A DNA stretch of 64,000 bases from Cerasicoccus frondis (GTDB taxonomy: Bacteria; Verrucomicrobiota; Verrucomicrobiia; Opitutales; Cerasicoccaceae). The notes beneath the pieces are model-generated. The model made no database searches and was not told where the DNA came from. It saw only the letters and a program-made list of their open reading frames with translations. A program made the position numbers and the translations under genes. Each line of letters starts with the position of its first letter. Positions within the stretch are counted from its first letter, which is position 1. Location: positions 124,001-188,000 of the forward strand of contig JAVDPC010000007.1 of assembly GCA_031296915.1 (NCBI GenBank). The letters are read 5' to 3'. Below are positions 24,024 to 33,027 of this stretch, piece after piece.

Positions 24024-25229
24024 ATGGATCCTCGATTTCCCCATGGTCCCCCGCCACCTCCGCCAGGTGGAGGTCCGATGCCGCCCTATCCGCCGGGCAT
24101 GCGGCCTCCGCCAGGGTATCCTATGGGTCCACCCTTTCCGCCGCCACGCCCGCCTCGGCGCAAACCAGGCGAGGTGGACCCCGATGAACAGCCCCGCAAG
24201 GGACGCTGTTTGATCCGCGAAGACGATCAAGCAACGACGCCGAAGCCAGTCATTTCGGAAGAGCCTAAGCAGACTGCGCGCGTTGGGAAATCGACCGATT
24301 ACCAACTCATCAACGGCATTCGGATTAACAAAGGCTTCTTTTGGCTGTGTTTTTCACTGTTCGCTTTGGTCTTGATTGTCGGCGCCTGTATCCCGGCATA
24401 CTTGATTTTGAATGGACAGAAGAGCCAGACCACGACCGTTGCAGAGGCTGAGCAAACCGCAGTGCCTCAACGAGACTCCACGCTGACCGATGTCGGCGCA
24501 GCGCCGTTGCGTGATTCATTTCAGGAGATGAAAGCCGCTGCGCTCAAGCGGGTTGAGGACCCCGCGTCCATGGTCGAAGAAATCATGGAAATCAACGGAC
24601 AGGTGACTGGTTGGGGAGGCGCGAGGACTTATTCAGTCGAAGGCATCGTTAAGACCAACCACCGGGAATACGACATGAACCTTTTCGTCAAGGCGCCGAA
24701 TCAGGTTCGACAGGTGTTGACGCTGGAGGACATGAAAATCACTTCCATTTATAATGGACTGAGTGGAGAGTTGCTGGCGGAAGATTTCAATAAGCAACGC
24801 TCTGTGGATCGTCGCATGAGCAAGACGCAATGTGTTTCGCTGCTCATGTCCGCGATGCCCACTTTGCCACTGTGGCAGTATAGCCTTGATGCGAGCTTGC
24901 TGGAGTTTGAAGGCAAGCGCTCGCACGATGGCGTCGTGTATTATGTAATAAGCAACGAGTCGTATCCGCCTTATGTGGTCAAACATTACTTCGATGTCGA
25001 CACCATGACCGAACGTCACCGGCATTTGGAGGGACTCGATGATGAGGGGCAGTCGTTTTCAGTGGAAATCACCTTCTCCGATTACCAGCGGGATGGAGAT
25101 TTCTACGCGCCCATGAAGATCGAAGTGTTGGAACGATCAGCAATCGAGGTGGCGAGTGAATTCGACATCGAAAAATGGCGCTTCAACCACGGGCTCCTGC
25201 CCAGCTTGTTCAGCCTGGATAATTCGTAG
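24024..25229 (+). CDS. Proline-rich single-pass membrane protein, unknown function
   Basis: 401 residues from ATG 24024 (a TTG at 24009 would add five residues). Residues 1-55 are a Pro/Gly-rich cytoplasmic-type tail with GPPPPPPGGG and PPPGYPMGPPFPPPRPP stretches. A transmembrane helix follows at about 105-130 (FFWLCFSLFALVLIVGACIP). The remaining 270 residues are soluble and presumably periplasmic; their strand pattern (FVKAPNQVRQVLTLEDMKIT, YYVISNESYPPYVVKHYFDV) recalls LolA/LolB-like outer-membrane lipid carrier folds, but I cannot confirm that. No family name is claimed. Confidence 0.6.
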   Translation: MDPRFPHGPPPPPPGGGPMPPYPPGMRPPPGYPMGPPFPPPRPPRRKPGEVDPDEQPRKGRCLIREDDQATTPKPVISEEPKQTARVGKSTDYQLINGIRINKGFFWLCFSLFALVLIVGACIPAYLILNGQKSQTTTVAEAEQTAVPQRDSTLTDVGAAPLRDSFQEMKAAALKRVEDPASMVEEIMEINGQVTGWGGARTYSVEGIVKTNHREYDMNLFVKAPNQVRQVLTLEDMKITSIYNGLSGELLAEDFNKQRSVDRRMSKTQCVSLLMSAMPTLPLWQYSLDASLLEFEGKRSHDGVVYYVISNESYPPYVVKHYFDVDTMTERHRHLEGLDDEGQSFSVEITFSDYQRDGDFYAPMKIEVLERSAIEVASEFDIEKWRFNHGLLPSLFSLDNS

Positions 25230-25231
25230 GC

Positions 25232-26074
25232 TTACTCCACTGCCTGCATTTTTCGGTAAAGGTCGAACAAGGCGTAGCAATACATACGGTGCGCCTTCAG
25301 CTCGCCGACGGGGGTGTCGAACGTGTGCATTTTCTCGCCGTCGTAACCGAAGATGACGACCTTGCCCTTAAAGGCGTTGGGCGCGGTCTTGTCAGCAATC
25401 AGGTTGGTAAATGACGTATAAGGCAGGTCGTCAATTTGCGGGTATTGAACGGGGGTTAGCATGCTTGGCCCAATGGGCAGCGTGTGCCCATCGATGCTGA
25501 GCGATTGCTGGGTTAGCTTGGCTTCCGCGCCAAAGGCCTGCTCCAGACCGATGAGGTAAAGCGACTTCACGACCTTGCCCTGAAAGCGCTCCAGGATTGG
25601 TGCGGCGGTCGGGTGCATGTGCTCGGCGAAGCCAACCGCGAGGGCGTTCTGTGAAAGCACAGGCAGGGGAATCCAGCCCGAGTCGCCGACGATGCTCATC
25701 GACCAGTTCTCTGGGATGCCGGGCAGAAAAAATTTCTCCGGCAGCGGATTGGGGTTGGGCTCCGAGGCGTCGATGCGTGCCTGAAGAACCACTGGTGCGC
25801 GGGCGACGGATTCCGCCAAGGCGGCGTCGCCGGGCCCGGGTTTGGGCAGATCGATGAAGAACTTGAAAATAATCGCGCGCGGCTCCTGCGCGGCAATGGC
25901 GTCGATGCCCCGGGCCATCATTTCGCGGGGCAGGGGAAAGCCACCGAGCTGCTGCTCGTCATGGGCGTCGATCAGCACGACGGCAAACGGCTCTGGCGTG
26001 TTGGCAACGGTTTGGGCAACACACCAGCAGCAGGCGAGCAGCGACAGGAGAAACGACCGGAGCAGAGATTTCAT
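25232..26074 (-). CDS. Exported CHASE2-domain protein without an output domain
   Basis: 280 residues from ATG 26074 (upstream frame to 26233 is unlikely). A signal peptide (LLRSFLLSLLACCWCVAQTVA) is followed by VVLIDAHDE, a central segment with RAIIFKFFIDLP and a closing FKGKVVIFGYDGEKMHTFDTPVG, matching CHASE2 sensor domains. CHASE2 usually sits before three membrane helices and a kinase or cyclase. Here there is neither a C-terminal helix nor a catalytic domain, so it is a free extracytoplasmic sensor module or a relative with another role. Convergent with the proline-rich protein gene; the stops are 2 bases apart. Confidence 0.7.
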   Translation of the reverse strand: MKSLLRSFLLSLLACCWCVAQTVANTPEPFAVVLIDAHDEQQLGGFPLPREMMARGIDAIAAQEPRAIIFKFFIDLPKPGPGDAALAESVARAPVVLQARIDASEPNPNPLPEKFFLPGIPENWSMSIVGDSGWIPLPVLSQNALAVGFAEHMHPTAAPILERFQGKVVKSLYLIGLEQAFGAEAKLTQQSLSIDGHTLPIGPSMLTPVQYPQIDDLPYTSFTNLIADKTAPNAFKGKVVIFGYDGEKMHTFDTPVGELKAHRMYCYALFDLYRKMQAVE

Positions 26075-26130
26075 GTCCGTCGTTTTTAGTGGATCATGAT
26101 TAGGCTGCCGAGGATATTTCTGTGTGGTCC

Positions 26131-26742
26131 TTATCCGCCGACGGAATACTTGTCCGGGTCCACGTAGACCCAGCGCATGCCGGCGGCTTCGGCGGCTTGG
26201 AGGCCCAGCTTGCTGTCCTCGTAAACGACGCAATACTGCGGCTCAACGCCGAGCATTTCCGCAGCCTTGAAGAAGCCATCGGGGGCGGGCTTGCTGTGGA
26301 CCACGTCGGCCTTGGTGACGACCACTTCGAAGAGGTCGTCGATGCCGCAATACTTGAGCGTGCCGTGGACGTGGCGCGGGTCGCCGCCGGAGGCGACGGC
26401 GATGTGCAGCCCCTCGGCCTTGAACTGGCGCGCCAGTTCGGCCACCGGGAGGATGGGCTCCACGGCGTGGTGCTCCTTGACGATGTAGTCGTGGTTGTCT
26501 TTGACGACTTGGTTGACGTCCAGCGTTTCCTGGAACTTCTCGTTGATGATCTCGACGGTGTGGTGCATGCCGACTCCCGCCATCGAGTAAAAGAGATCCC
26601 AGGTAAACTCAAACTCCGCGCCGTTCTTCTCGTAGGCGTATTTCCACGCGCGGTAGTGCAGCGGCATGGTGTCCGCCAGTGTTCCGTCGCAATCGAAAAT
26701 GACTGCGCGCGTTTCACCCTCGGGAAGTTTCAGGTCGCTCAT
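26131..26742 (-). CDS. HAD superfamily hydrolase (beta-phosphoglucomutase-like)
   Basis: 203 residues. Motif I AVIFDCDGTLADTMPLHYRAW has the D-x-D-G-T signature and the LHY..W cap element of the PgmB/GPH subfamily; motif II AVASGG, a Lys in KPAPDGF, and motif III/IV VVYEDSKLGLQAA complete the set. It is a cytosolic phosphatase or phosphomutase; E/S residues needed to separate the two are not decisive. Its ATG overlaps the stop of topoisomerase III by 4 bases, so translation is coupled, although a shared pathway is not obvious. Confidence 0.87.
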   Translation of the reverse strand: MSDLKLPEGETRAVIFDCDGTLADTMPLHYRAWKYAYEKNGAEFEFTWDLFYSMAGVGMHHTVEIINEKFQETLDVNQVVKDNHDYIVKEHHAVEPILPVAELARQFKAEGLHIAVASGGDPRHVHGTLKYCGIDDLFEVVVTKADVVHSKPAPDGFFKAAEMLGVEPQYCVVYEDSKLGLQAAEAAGMRWVYVDPDKYSVGG

Positions 26743-29273
26743 GTATCTTTATTAGCGGCCTTTTTCGCGGCTTTTTTAGCCGCTTTCTTGCGCGGCGGAC
26801 GCGGCGGAAAGTCAAATTTGATTTTCCCGTTGTCTTCCAAGAGTAGGAATGCGTCGAACAAGCGCCCGGTGCGGTTGGACTTGAAGCCCTTGATGAGGTT
26901 AGTCTTTCGTTCAGCCAGAAGCTTTTTCACCTCTTCGGCGGGCAGGGCCTTGCTGAGCATGTTGCGGCTCAGGCGGAAGGCGGGCTTGCCGTCGGGGTCG
27001 CGGCCTTCGGAAACGTAGGCATTCGGCGTTTCGCGGACGGGCGTGCCGTCCACCGGCGAATTGCCGACGACCGGGTATTGGCTCAGGTCGACGCTCTCAT
27101 CGAGCGCTTCCTCGCCGTTGTTACCGAAGTCCAGCTCGACGCGGTGCGTGCCGTTTTCCTTTTCGGTCAGCTTGAGAATGGCTGAGAAGGACTTGCCGGT
27201 CTTCGAGGAAAAGCCGTCGATGGGGCCGATTTCGCGCTTGGTGATGAGTTCCTGCACTTCGTCCAGCTCCAGCTTCCGGTTGCCGATGACTTTGTTGACC
27301 TGGAGCACGGGGTATTCGCGGCCGCGAATTTCCACCTTGTCCTGAGAGAACCACGCGCGGTGGTCCTCCATCAGGGGCTCATTGTTGGTCGGGGAAATGA
27401 GGGTGGTCTTCTCTGCGGGGGGCGGGTTGTTGAGCTTGTCCACCATGTCCTGAGTCTCTTCCACAATGCCCTTCATGAACGCGTCGCGCGAGAGCTTGCC
27501 CTCTTCCACCAGGTGAAGCTTGTGTTCCCATTCGCCAGTCATGGCGGGGGAGGTCAACTGGTCGATGTCAAACTGCTTCAGGAACTGCATGAGGCTTTCG
27601 GCCTTTTGTGTGGGGTGCAGTTCGCGACCCTGACGTTCGATGTAACGCTCGTGCGCCAGGTGGTCGATGGTGGCCGCGCGGGTAGCCGGCGTGCCAAGGC
27701 CCTTTTCCTTCATGGCTTCGGCCAGCTCTTCGTCGTCGAGCAGCTTGCCGGCGCCTTCCATGGCGGAGAGCAGCGTGGCTTCCGAATAGCGGGGCGGGGG
27801 CTTGGTCTGGTCTTCTTCGAGGTGGGCTTCCTTGCGGTCGGCAATGGCGATCTTCGGCTGGCCGCTGCGAGCAAAGTCCGGATCGGTCAGTGGGGTCAGC
27901 GTGTCTTCGCCGATGCCGCCCTTGCCGTAGACGTCCATCCAGCCACCGACGGCGAGCACCTTACCTTCGGTCTTGAAGGAGTGCCCGGCGATCTCGCTGG
28001 TGCGGGTGGTCACGTCGAACTCCGCTGGCGGGAAGAAAATCGCGATGGTGCGGCGGGCGATCATGTCGAAGACTTTGGCTTCGAGCTCGCCGAGCTTCTT
28101 GGGCTTGGCGTCGGTGGGGATGATCGCAAAGTGGTCGCTGACCTGCTTGTTGTTAAAGATGCGCTTGTTGCCGGTGTGGACCCAGTTGTTCTGGAGCACC
28201 TTCTCGGCGTGGACGGCGTAAGGCTCTTCGAGGTTGGCGAGGGTGTTTTTCACCGTGGGGCCGTAGTCTTCCGGCAGGGCCCGCGAATCAGTTCGCGGAT
28301 AGGTGATCATCTTGTGCTTTTCGTAGAGGGCCTGCGCGATGTTCAGCGTGTGACCAGCGGCGAGGCCGAAGCGGCTGTTGGCTTCGCGCTGGAGGCTGGT
28401 CAGGTCGTAGAGGCGCGGTGCGGATTGCTTGGTGCGCTTCTTCTCTTCGGTGACAGAGGCTTCGCCCGCAGCCATGATTTCCTGGACGATGGCTTCCGCC
28501 TGCTCCTTGTTCCAGAGGCGGTCAGCGCGGTCATGCTCGTCGTCGCTTTTCTTGAAATCGGGCTTCTGGTAAAGGCCGGTGTATTGGCCAGCGGCGACGC
28601 CGAAGTCCACCGTGATGCGCCAGTAATCGCGGGGCTTGAAATTGCGGATCTCCATTTCGCGCTGGTAGATCATCGACAAGGTGGGGGTCTGCACGCGGCC
28701 AACGGTGGCGGCGCGTCCGCCCCGGCGACCGAAGACGACGGTGGCGCCGCGGGTGCCGTTGATGCCGATCAGCCAGTCTGCCTCCGAGCGCGAGCGCGCG
28801 GCGTCCTGCAGCGGCTGCATCTCGGCTTCATCGCGCAGGTTCGCGAAAGCTTTCTTGATGGCGTCCGGGGTCATGGACGACATCCACAGACGCTTGACGG
28901 GCTTCTTGTTGTTGGCGAGTTCGAGGATGTAGGTAAAGATGAGCTCACCCTCGCGCCCGGCGTCACAGGCGTTGATCACGGAGGTGACGTCCTTGCGGGC
29001 GATGAGCTTTTTGAGCTCTTGAAACTTCTGCTTGGTTTTGTCGATCGGCTTGAGCTTAAACTTGTCCGGGACGATGGGCAGCGTCTTGATGGTCCAGCGC
29101 TTAAGGTCCTTGCTGATGTCCTCGGGCATGTAGAGCTCCACGAGGTGGCCGACGGCCGAGCTGATCACGTATTCGTCGTTTTCGTAAAAATCGCCCTTCT
29201 TCGGGATCTTCCCCAACACGCGGGCCAGGTCGCCCGCCACGGATGGTTTCTCGGCAATAACTAAAGTTTTCAT
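26739..29273 (-). CDS. topB: DNA topoisomerase III (type IA)
   Basis: 844 residues. The Toprim domain has LVIAEKPSVAGDLARVLG and INACDAGREGELIFTY, with the acidic metal site. The active-site Tyr is Y325 in MITYPRTDSR. Further blocks are GINGTRGATV and GRVQTPTLSMI. The C-terminus has two topoisomerase-type repeats, GPIDGFSSKTGKSFSAIL and IKGFKSNRTGRLFDAFL, and ends in a Lys/Ala-rich basic tail (KKAAKKAAKKAANKDT) for DNA contact. It relaxes and decatenates negatively supercoiled DNA. A RecQ helicase, the usual partner of Topo III, is encoded elsewhere in the window (50316-52406). Confidence 0.92.
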   Translation of the reverse strand: MKTLVIAEKPSVAGDLARVLGKIPKKGDFYENDEYVISSAVGHLVELYMPEDISKDLKRWTIKTLPIVPDKFKLKPIDKTKQKFQELKKLIARKDVTSVINACDAGREGELIFTYILELANNKKPVKRLWMSSMTPDAIKKAFANLRDEAEMQPLQDAARSRSEADWLIGINGTRGATVVFGRRGGRAATVGRVQTPTLSMIYQREMEIRNFKPRDYWRITVDFGVAAGQYTGLYQKPDFKKSDDEHDRADRLWNKEQAEAIVQEIMAAGEASVTEEKKRTKQSAPRLYDLTSLQREANSRFGLAAGHTLNIAQALYEKHKMITYPRTDSRALPEDYGPTVKNTLANLEEPYAVHAEKVLQNNWVHTGNKRIFNNKQVSDHFAIIPTDAKPKKLGELEAKVFDMIARRTIAIFFPPAEFDVTTRTSEIAGHSFKTEGKVLAVGGWMDVYGKGGIGEDTLTPLTDPDFARSGQPKIAIADRKEAHLEEDQTKPPPRYSEATLLSAMEGAGKLLDDEELAEAMKEKGLGTPATRAATIDHLAHERYIERQGRELHPTQKAESLMQFLKQFDIDQLTSPAMTGEWEHKLHLVEEGKLSRDAFMKGIVEETQDMVDKLNNPPPAEKTTLISPTNNEPLMEDHRAWFSQDKVEIRGREYPVLQVNKVIGNRKLELDEVQELITKREIGPIDGFSSKTGKSFSAILKLTEKENGTHRVELDFGNNGEEALDESVDLSQYPVVGNSPVDGTPVRETPNAYVSEGRDPDGKPAFRLSRNMLSKALPAEEVKKLLAERKTNLIKGFKSNRTGRLFDAFLLLEDNGKIKFDFPPRPPRKKAAKKAAKKAANKDT

Positions 29274-29304
29274 GTAAAATGTGATCCTTGATGGACGCAG
29301 AAAG

Positions 29305-29390
29305 TAAACCGCAGAGAACGCGGAGAACGCGGAGGCGCTGAAATGGCTTTTTTGAAAACCCTCTGCGCTCTCCGCGTCCTCTGCGGTTAA
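29305..29390. repeat. Inverted repeat of CGCAGAG/CGCGGAG words
   Basis: Left arm about 29305-29334 and right arm about 29359-29390 are imperfect inverse complements made of ACCGCAGAG and AACGCGGAG units. It has the same layout as the CACGAAG composite repeats but a different word. It lies between topB and the aminotransferase gene. Confidence 0.65.
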
Positions 29391-29421
29391 ATCAAACTGT
29401 TTGCTGGTTCGTCAAATTGGC

Positions 29422-30504
29422 TTACTTAGGCAGGAACTGCGGGAGGAGGTCGTCGAGCTGCTCCAGGAGTTGGGTGATGGTTTCGTCGGTTTCGTCACCC
29501 ATGTTGGAGATGCGGAAGGTCTTGCCCTTCACCTTGCCGTAGCCGCCGTCGATGTCGCAGCTGTACTTGGCCTTCAGTTCCTTGCGCAGGCCTTCGAGGT
29601 CGATGCCGATCTCGTTCTTAAAGCAGCACAGGGTCTTGGAGCCGAATTCCGCTGGCGGAAGCAACTCGATGCCGTGCTTGGAGCCCCAGGCGCGGACGAG
29701 GTTGTTCAGGCGCTCGTGGCGGGCGTAGCGGTTTTCGAGACCTTCTTCGAAGATGTCCTCGAGCTTGCTTTGCAGCGCGTAAATCAGCGGGATGACCGGT
29801 GTGGACGGCGTCATGCTCTTCTCGTAGTTCGACTGGAACTCGAGGAAGTCAAAGTAGTAACCACGGCCTTCGACTTCGGCGGCGCGCTTGAGGGCGCGTT
29901 CGGAAACGGAGAGCAGGGCGAGGCCGGGAGGGCAGGCCAGGGCTTTCTGCGTGCCGGTCAGCAGCACGTCGATGCCGAGCTCGTCCTTCTTGATCGGTAG
30001 GGCGCTGAAGGAGCTGACGGTGTCGGTGATCGAAATCACGTCCGGGAACTCGCGGAGGACTTCCATGATGCCCTCAAGCGGGTTCATGGTGCCGGTGGAG
30101 GTCTCGTTGTGGATGAAGGTGATGGCGTCGTACTTGCCGGTTGACAGCTCGCGGCGAACGTCTTCCGGGTCAATCGGGGTGCCCCAATCATACTGAAGCT
30201 TGCCGCAGGGGAGGCTGCAACGTTTGGCGACGTCGTTCCACTTGTCGGAGAAAGCGCCGGACATACAGTTGAGCACGCCCTTTTTCGTGACGTTACGAAT
30301 CGAGCCTTCCATCACGCCCCAGGCGGAGGAGGTGCTCAGGTATACCGGGTCCTGCGTGTACATCAGCTCCTGGAGCTTCGGCTGGACGGCTTGAAAGAGG
30401 TTGACGAAATCTTTGCTCCGGTGCCCCATCACCCACTGGGTCATGGCTTGATAGGTCTTTTCCGAAACAGCGATCGGTCCTGGAATGAAGAGTTTATAGC
30501 TCAC
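29422..30504 (-). CDS. Class V aminotransferase (alanine/serine-glyoxylate type)
   Basis: 360 residues. It opens with KLFIPGPIAVSEKT, typical of the AGXT/SgaA group. The PLP region shows STSSAWGVMEGSIRN, SITDTVSSFSALPI with the PLP-contacting Asp, and the Schiff-base Lys in LLTGTQKALACPPG; a SRYY-like GRGYYFDF segment and FRISNMGD follow. It transfers amino groups between alanine or serine and glyoxylate or a related keto acid. The gene lies 155 bases downstream of the P450 gene on the same strand but is separated by its own leader, so membership of the biosynthetic locus is uncertain. Confidence 0.88.
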   Translation of the reverse strand: MSYKLFIPGPIAVSEKTYQAMTQWVMGHRSKDFVNLFQAVQPKLQELMYTQDPVYLSTSSAWGVMEGSIRNVTKKGVLNCMSGAFSDKWNDVAKRCSLPCGKLQYDWGTPIDPEDVRRELSTGKYDAITFIHNETSTGTMNPLEGIMEVLREFPDVISITDTVSSFSALPIKKDELGIDVLLTGTQKALACPPGLALLSVSERALKRAAEVEGRGYYFDFLEFQSNYEKSMTPSTPVIPLIYALQSKLEDIFEEGLENRYARHERLNNLVRAWGSKHGIELLPPAEFGSKTLCCFKNEIGIDLEGLRKELKAKYSCDIDGGYGKVKGKTFRISNMGDETDETITQLLEQLDDLLPQFLPK

Positions 30505-30658
30505 GTTGTCTTGCGTTGAATATTATAAAGCAGCAGCGGCTATAGAGTGGAATGCCGCGCGGTGTCAACGTATGTATCGGAAATTTTATCAATGACGCCT
30601 CACTTCGCCTGTGGAGATCGGCCGGGCTGAACCGGTCGTTTCGCGGGTGGACGTTGTG

Positions 30659-31942
30659 CTATTGGCGCACAGTCAGAGACTTGAGCCACCGGTGCCCGAG
30701 CCGGTACTGCCAATCCAGCGTTGCATCGCAGATGGTTAGATTTGGGGCGGCCTGAACCAGCGCTTGCAGCGAGGCCTCCATTTGTAGTTTGACCAGGGAG
30801 CCGCCGAGACAGGAATGCTTGCCGCGCCCGAAGCTGAGGTAGGGGTTGGGGCTGCGCTGGATGTCGAAGCGATTGGGCTCTGGAAAACGCTCGGCGTCGC
30901 GGTTGGCGGAGGCCAGCACGAGCAAGATCGCGTTGCCTTGGCGGATGGTTTGCCCATGCAGCTCGAAGTCTTCCAGAGCGACGCGCCCGATGAATTGTGC
31001 GGGCGATTCAAAGCGCAGGCACTCGTCGACCGCCGGGCCGATCTCGGCGGCGTCTTGGCTCAGTTGAGACCACGCATTGCCGTGTTTTAGCAGGCAAACC
31101 ACGGCGTTGGCGATGCCGCTGTCGACGTTCTCAATGCCGTCGGCAAAGATCAGCAAACAGTTGTCGACCAGCTCACGGTCGGTGATCGCGGCCTCCCCGG
31201 CGGCTTCGTTGGCTTGAACCAGCAGGGAGAGGAAATCGCTGCCGGGAGTCGATTTGCGCGCGGCGATCTCAGCGTCAAAATAAGCGCGGAACTCGACTAG
31301 CGTTCGGTCGACTGCTTCGCGAATCTCAACCGACGGTATTTGCGTAAAGAGGTAGAAAAAATGGTCGGTCCAGGCTTTTAATTTATCGGCGTCGGCGGAG
31401 GGCAGGCCGAAAATCTGCAAAATAACTTCCAGCGAGAATGGTGTGGCAAAGCGCTCGATGAGGTCGAATGGCTCGTTGTGCGGCAGTTCTTGTGCGATGC
31501 TGGCGGCGATGGCGTTCAGGTCGGGGAGACCTTCGCGCATGTATTGGTGGAAGGCGCGCGCGAGCAATTTCCGGGCGGCTGTGTGGTCCGGCGGGTCCAT
31601 GAACGCGATCAGGTTGTTCGCGACGTCGGCGCAGGTGTAGCGCTCCCGGTTTTTGCCGTTGATAATGGCGTAGCTTGCTGGCGCGTTGCTCAGGCGCTTA
31701 TCGCTGAGCGCGGCGGTGATGTCATTCAGGCGCGTCAGCACCCAGGGGCCGGAGTCGCTGCGTAACAGGGGCGCAGACTCGCGTAGCGCCTGCAGAAACG
31801 GGTAAGGGTCCGCGATAAACTCTGGTGATGCAGGGTGAAAGACCGCCGGGGCGGGCTTTTCTGGGGATGGCTCGACGGGGGCGGTCTTCTGTCCAAAAAT
31901 GCGTTTAAAGAGCGACATTCCACTTGGCGATTTGGGCTGCAT
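30659..31942 (-). CDS. Cytochrome P450
   Basis: 427 residues; ATG 31918 is an alternative that shortens the overlap with the upstream gene. The heme-binding loop is LSFGRGKHSCLGGSL with thiolate C378, and the K-helix ExxR is E307-C-L-R310. The I-helix reads F-A267-D-G269-I-E271-N272, where the proton-relay Thr of ordinary P450s is replaced by Asn. It is a soluble bacterial-type monooxygenase without a fused reductase. It overlaps the amidohydrolase gene and lies in line with the A-PCP-TE gene, so it probably oxidises a carrier-bound or released product of that locus. No ferredoxin is nearby. Confidence 0.93.
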   Translation of the reverse strand: MQPKSPSGMSLFKRIFGQKTAPVEPSPEKPAPAVFHPASPEFIADPYPFLQALRESAPLLRSDSGPWVLTRLNDITAALSDKRLSNAPASYAIINGKNRERYTCADVANNLIAFMDPPDHTAARKLLARAFHQYMREGLPDLNAIAASIAQELPHNEPFDLIERFATPFSLEVILQIFGLPSADADKLKAWTDHFFYLFTQIPSVEIREAVDRTLVEFRAYFDAEIAARKSTPGSDFLSLLVQANEAAGEAAITDRELVDNCLLIFADGIENVDSGIANAVVCLLKHGNAWSQLSQDAAEIGPAVDECLRFESPAQFIGRVALEDFELHGQTIRQGNAILLVLASANRDAERFPEPNRFDIQRSPNPYLSFGRGKHSCLGGSLVKLQMEASLQALVQAAPNLTICDATLDWQYRLGHRWLKSLTVRQ

Positions 31943-33014
31943 TCGCTTCGAGGTGCTGGCTCACGAGGGCGCGTTGCTTGTCACTCAGCGGTTTGCCGGC
32001 GGCAAAGGTTGCGAGGATGTCGGCATTGTAAAAACGAAGCGCCGCCGACAGCATGAAGACTTCGTCGCGCAGGTCCTCGGTCGTGCTCGGCGAGCAAATG
32101 TCGGCGATGTTGTCGCTGGCCAGGCGGATCGGCACTCCGGCGGCGGCAAACTCCAACAGCCGCGGAATGCAGTTGTAGGTGGGCGTGTTGATGGCGCGAA
32201 GCTGGCGCATGCCCACGGCAGCCGAGGGGCAGCAGATGACGCCGATGCCCGTTTCCAGCATGCCGTCCACCAAGCGGTTGAAGCGGTCGTCGTCGTAGGT
32301 GGAAGGGGAGATCAAATGGACCGCCCAGACCATGGGGTCTCCGTTGGGAGACTGGGGGGCGCCCCAGCGGCGCACGGCTTCCACAAGTCGCTCGGTGCCG
32401 GATTCGCTGGGCTCATTGCGCTGGTCGGTGTGGACATGGATTGGTTTGCCCAGCTCCTGGCCCAGCTCCAGAAAACGGCGGCAATGCTCCATGAACCCAA
32501 TGTGCTCGGGGTATTCGTCCTGGTCGTCCGCTTCGGGCAGGGCGGACAGGAAGTCTGCTTTTTGCGCGGCGGCCTGGAGGATTTCCCAGCGTTCGGGCTC
32601 GTCGTCGCGGAAACCGAGCGGAGAGTAAGCCGCCACCTGAAGGTCGATGGAGTCCCGGTATTTATGCTTCAGGTCGAGGGCGATTTCCAGAGCGTTGAGC
32701 TTGACGCGGTCCGCAGTGGTGTCGGTCAGGGTGTCGGCGCGGCGCGTGCCGCAGTCGATCAACCCGTTGAGGTAAAGTTCAATGCGTTCGCGCAAATCCT
32801 CCGGCTCATAAGCGCGCCCGGCGTGCACGGCGCCAATCAGGTGGTGCTTCTCATGCAGCGACAGATGGAAGTTCCGGCTGATCTCGTGGTCGACTCCCGC
32901 AAAGTATTTTTCGTGCAGCGTGCCAGCCCGATCCAGGTGAAGGTGCGCGTTGAAGATGCCGCCTTGTTCGTGCAGGCATTCATTCAGTCGTTTGTAGAAG
33001 GGCGATTCAATCAT
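31905..33014 (-). CDS. Amidohydrolase family protein (cytosine deaminase-like)
   Basis: 369 residues. Metal-site motifs of the amidohydrolase superfamily are visible in order: NAHLHLDRAGTL (HxH, about 22-33), HVHTDQRNEP, WAVHLISPS and LASDNIADICSP with the catalytic Asp. This layout is that of cytosine/isoguanine deaminase-like enzymes, but the substrate pocket is not typical enough to name the substrate. It lies 13 bases after the A-PCP-TE gene and overlaps the P450 gene, so the three form one transcript. It may tailor or hydrolyse an amide or imine in the pathway product. Confidence 0.8.
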   Translation of the reverse strand: MIESPFYKRLNECLHEQGGIFNAHLHLDRAGTLHEKYFAGVDHEISRNFHLSLHEKHHLIGAVHAGRAYEPEDLRERIELYLNGLIDCGTRRADTLTDTTADRVKLNALEIALDLKHKYRDSIDLQVAAYSPLGFRDDEPERWEILQAAAQKADFLSALPEADDQDEYPEHIGFMEHCRRFLELGQELGKPIHVHTDQRNEPSESGTERLVEAVRRWGAPQSPNGDPMVWAVHLISPSTYDDDRFNRLVDGMLETGIGVICCPSAAVGMRQLRAINTPTYNCIPRLLEFAAAGVPIRLASDNIADICSPSTTEDLRDEVFMLSAALRFYNADILATFAAGKPLSDKQRALVSQHLEANAAQIAKWNVAL

Positions 33015-33027
33015 GGTCGCTAGTCGT

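Noticed and set aside
27360..29264. 634-codon open frame antisense to topoisomerase III
   Set aside because: Same codon-bias shadow effect; no recognisable protein features.
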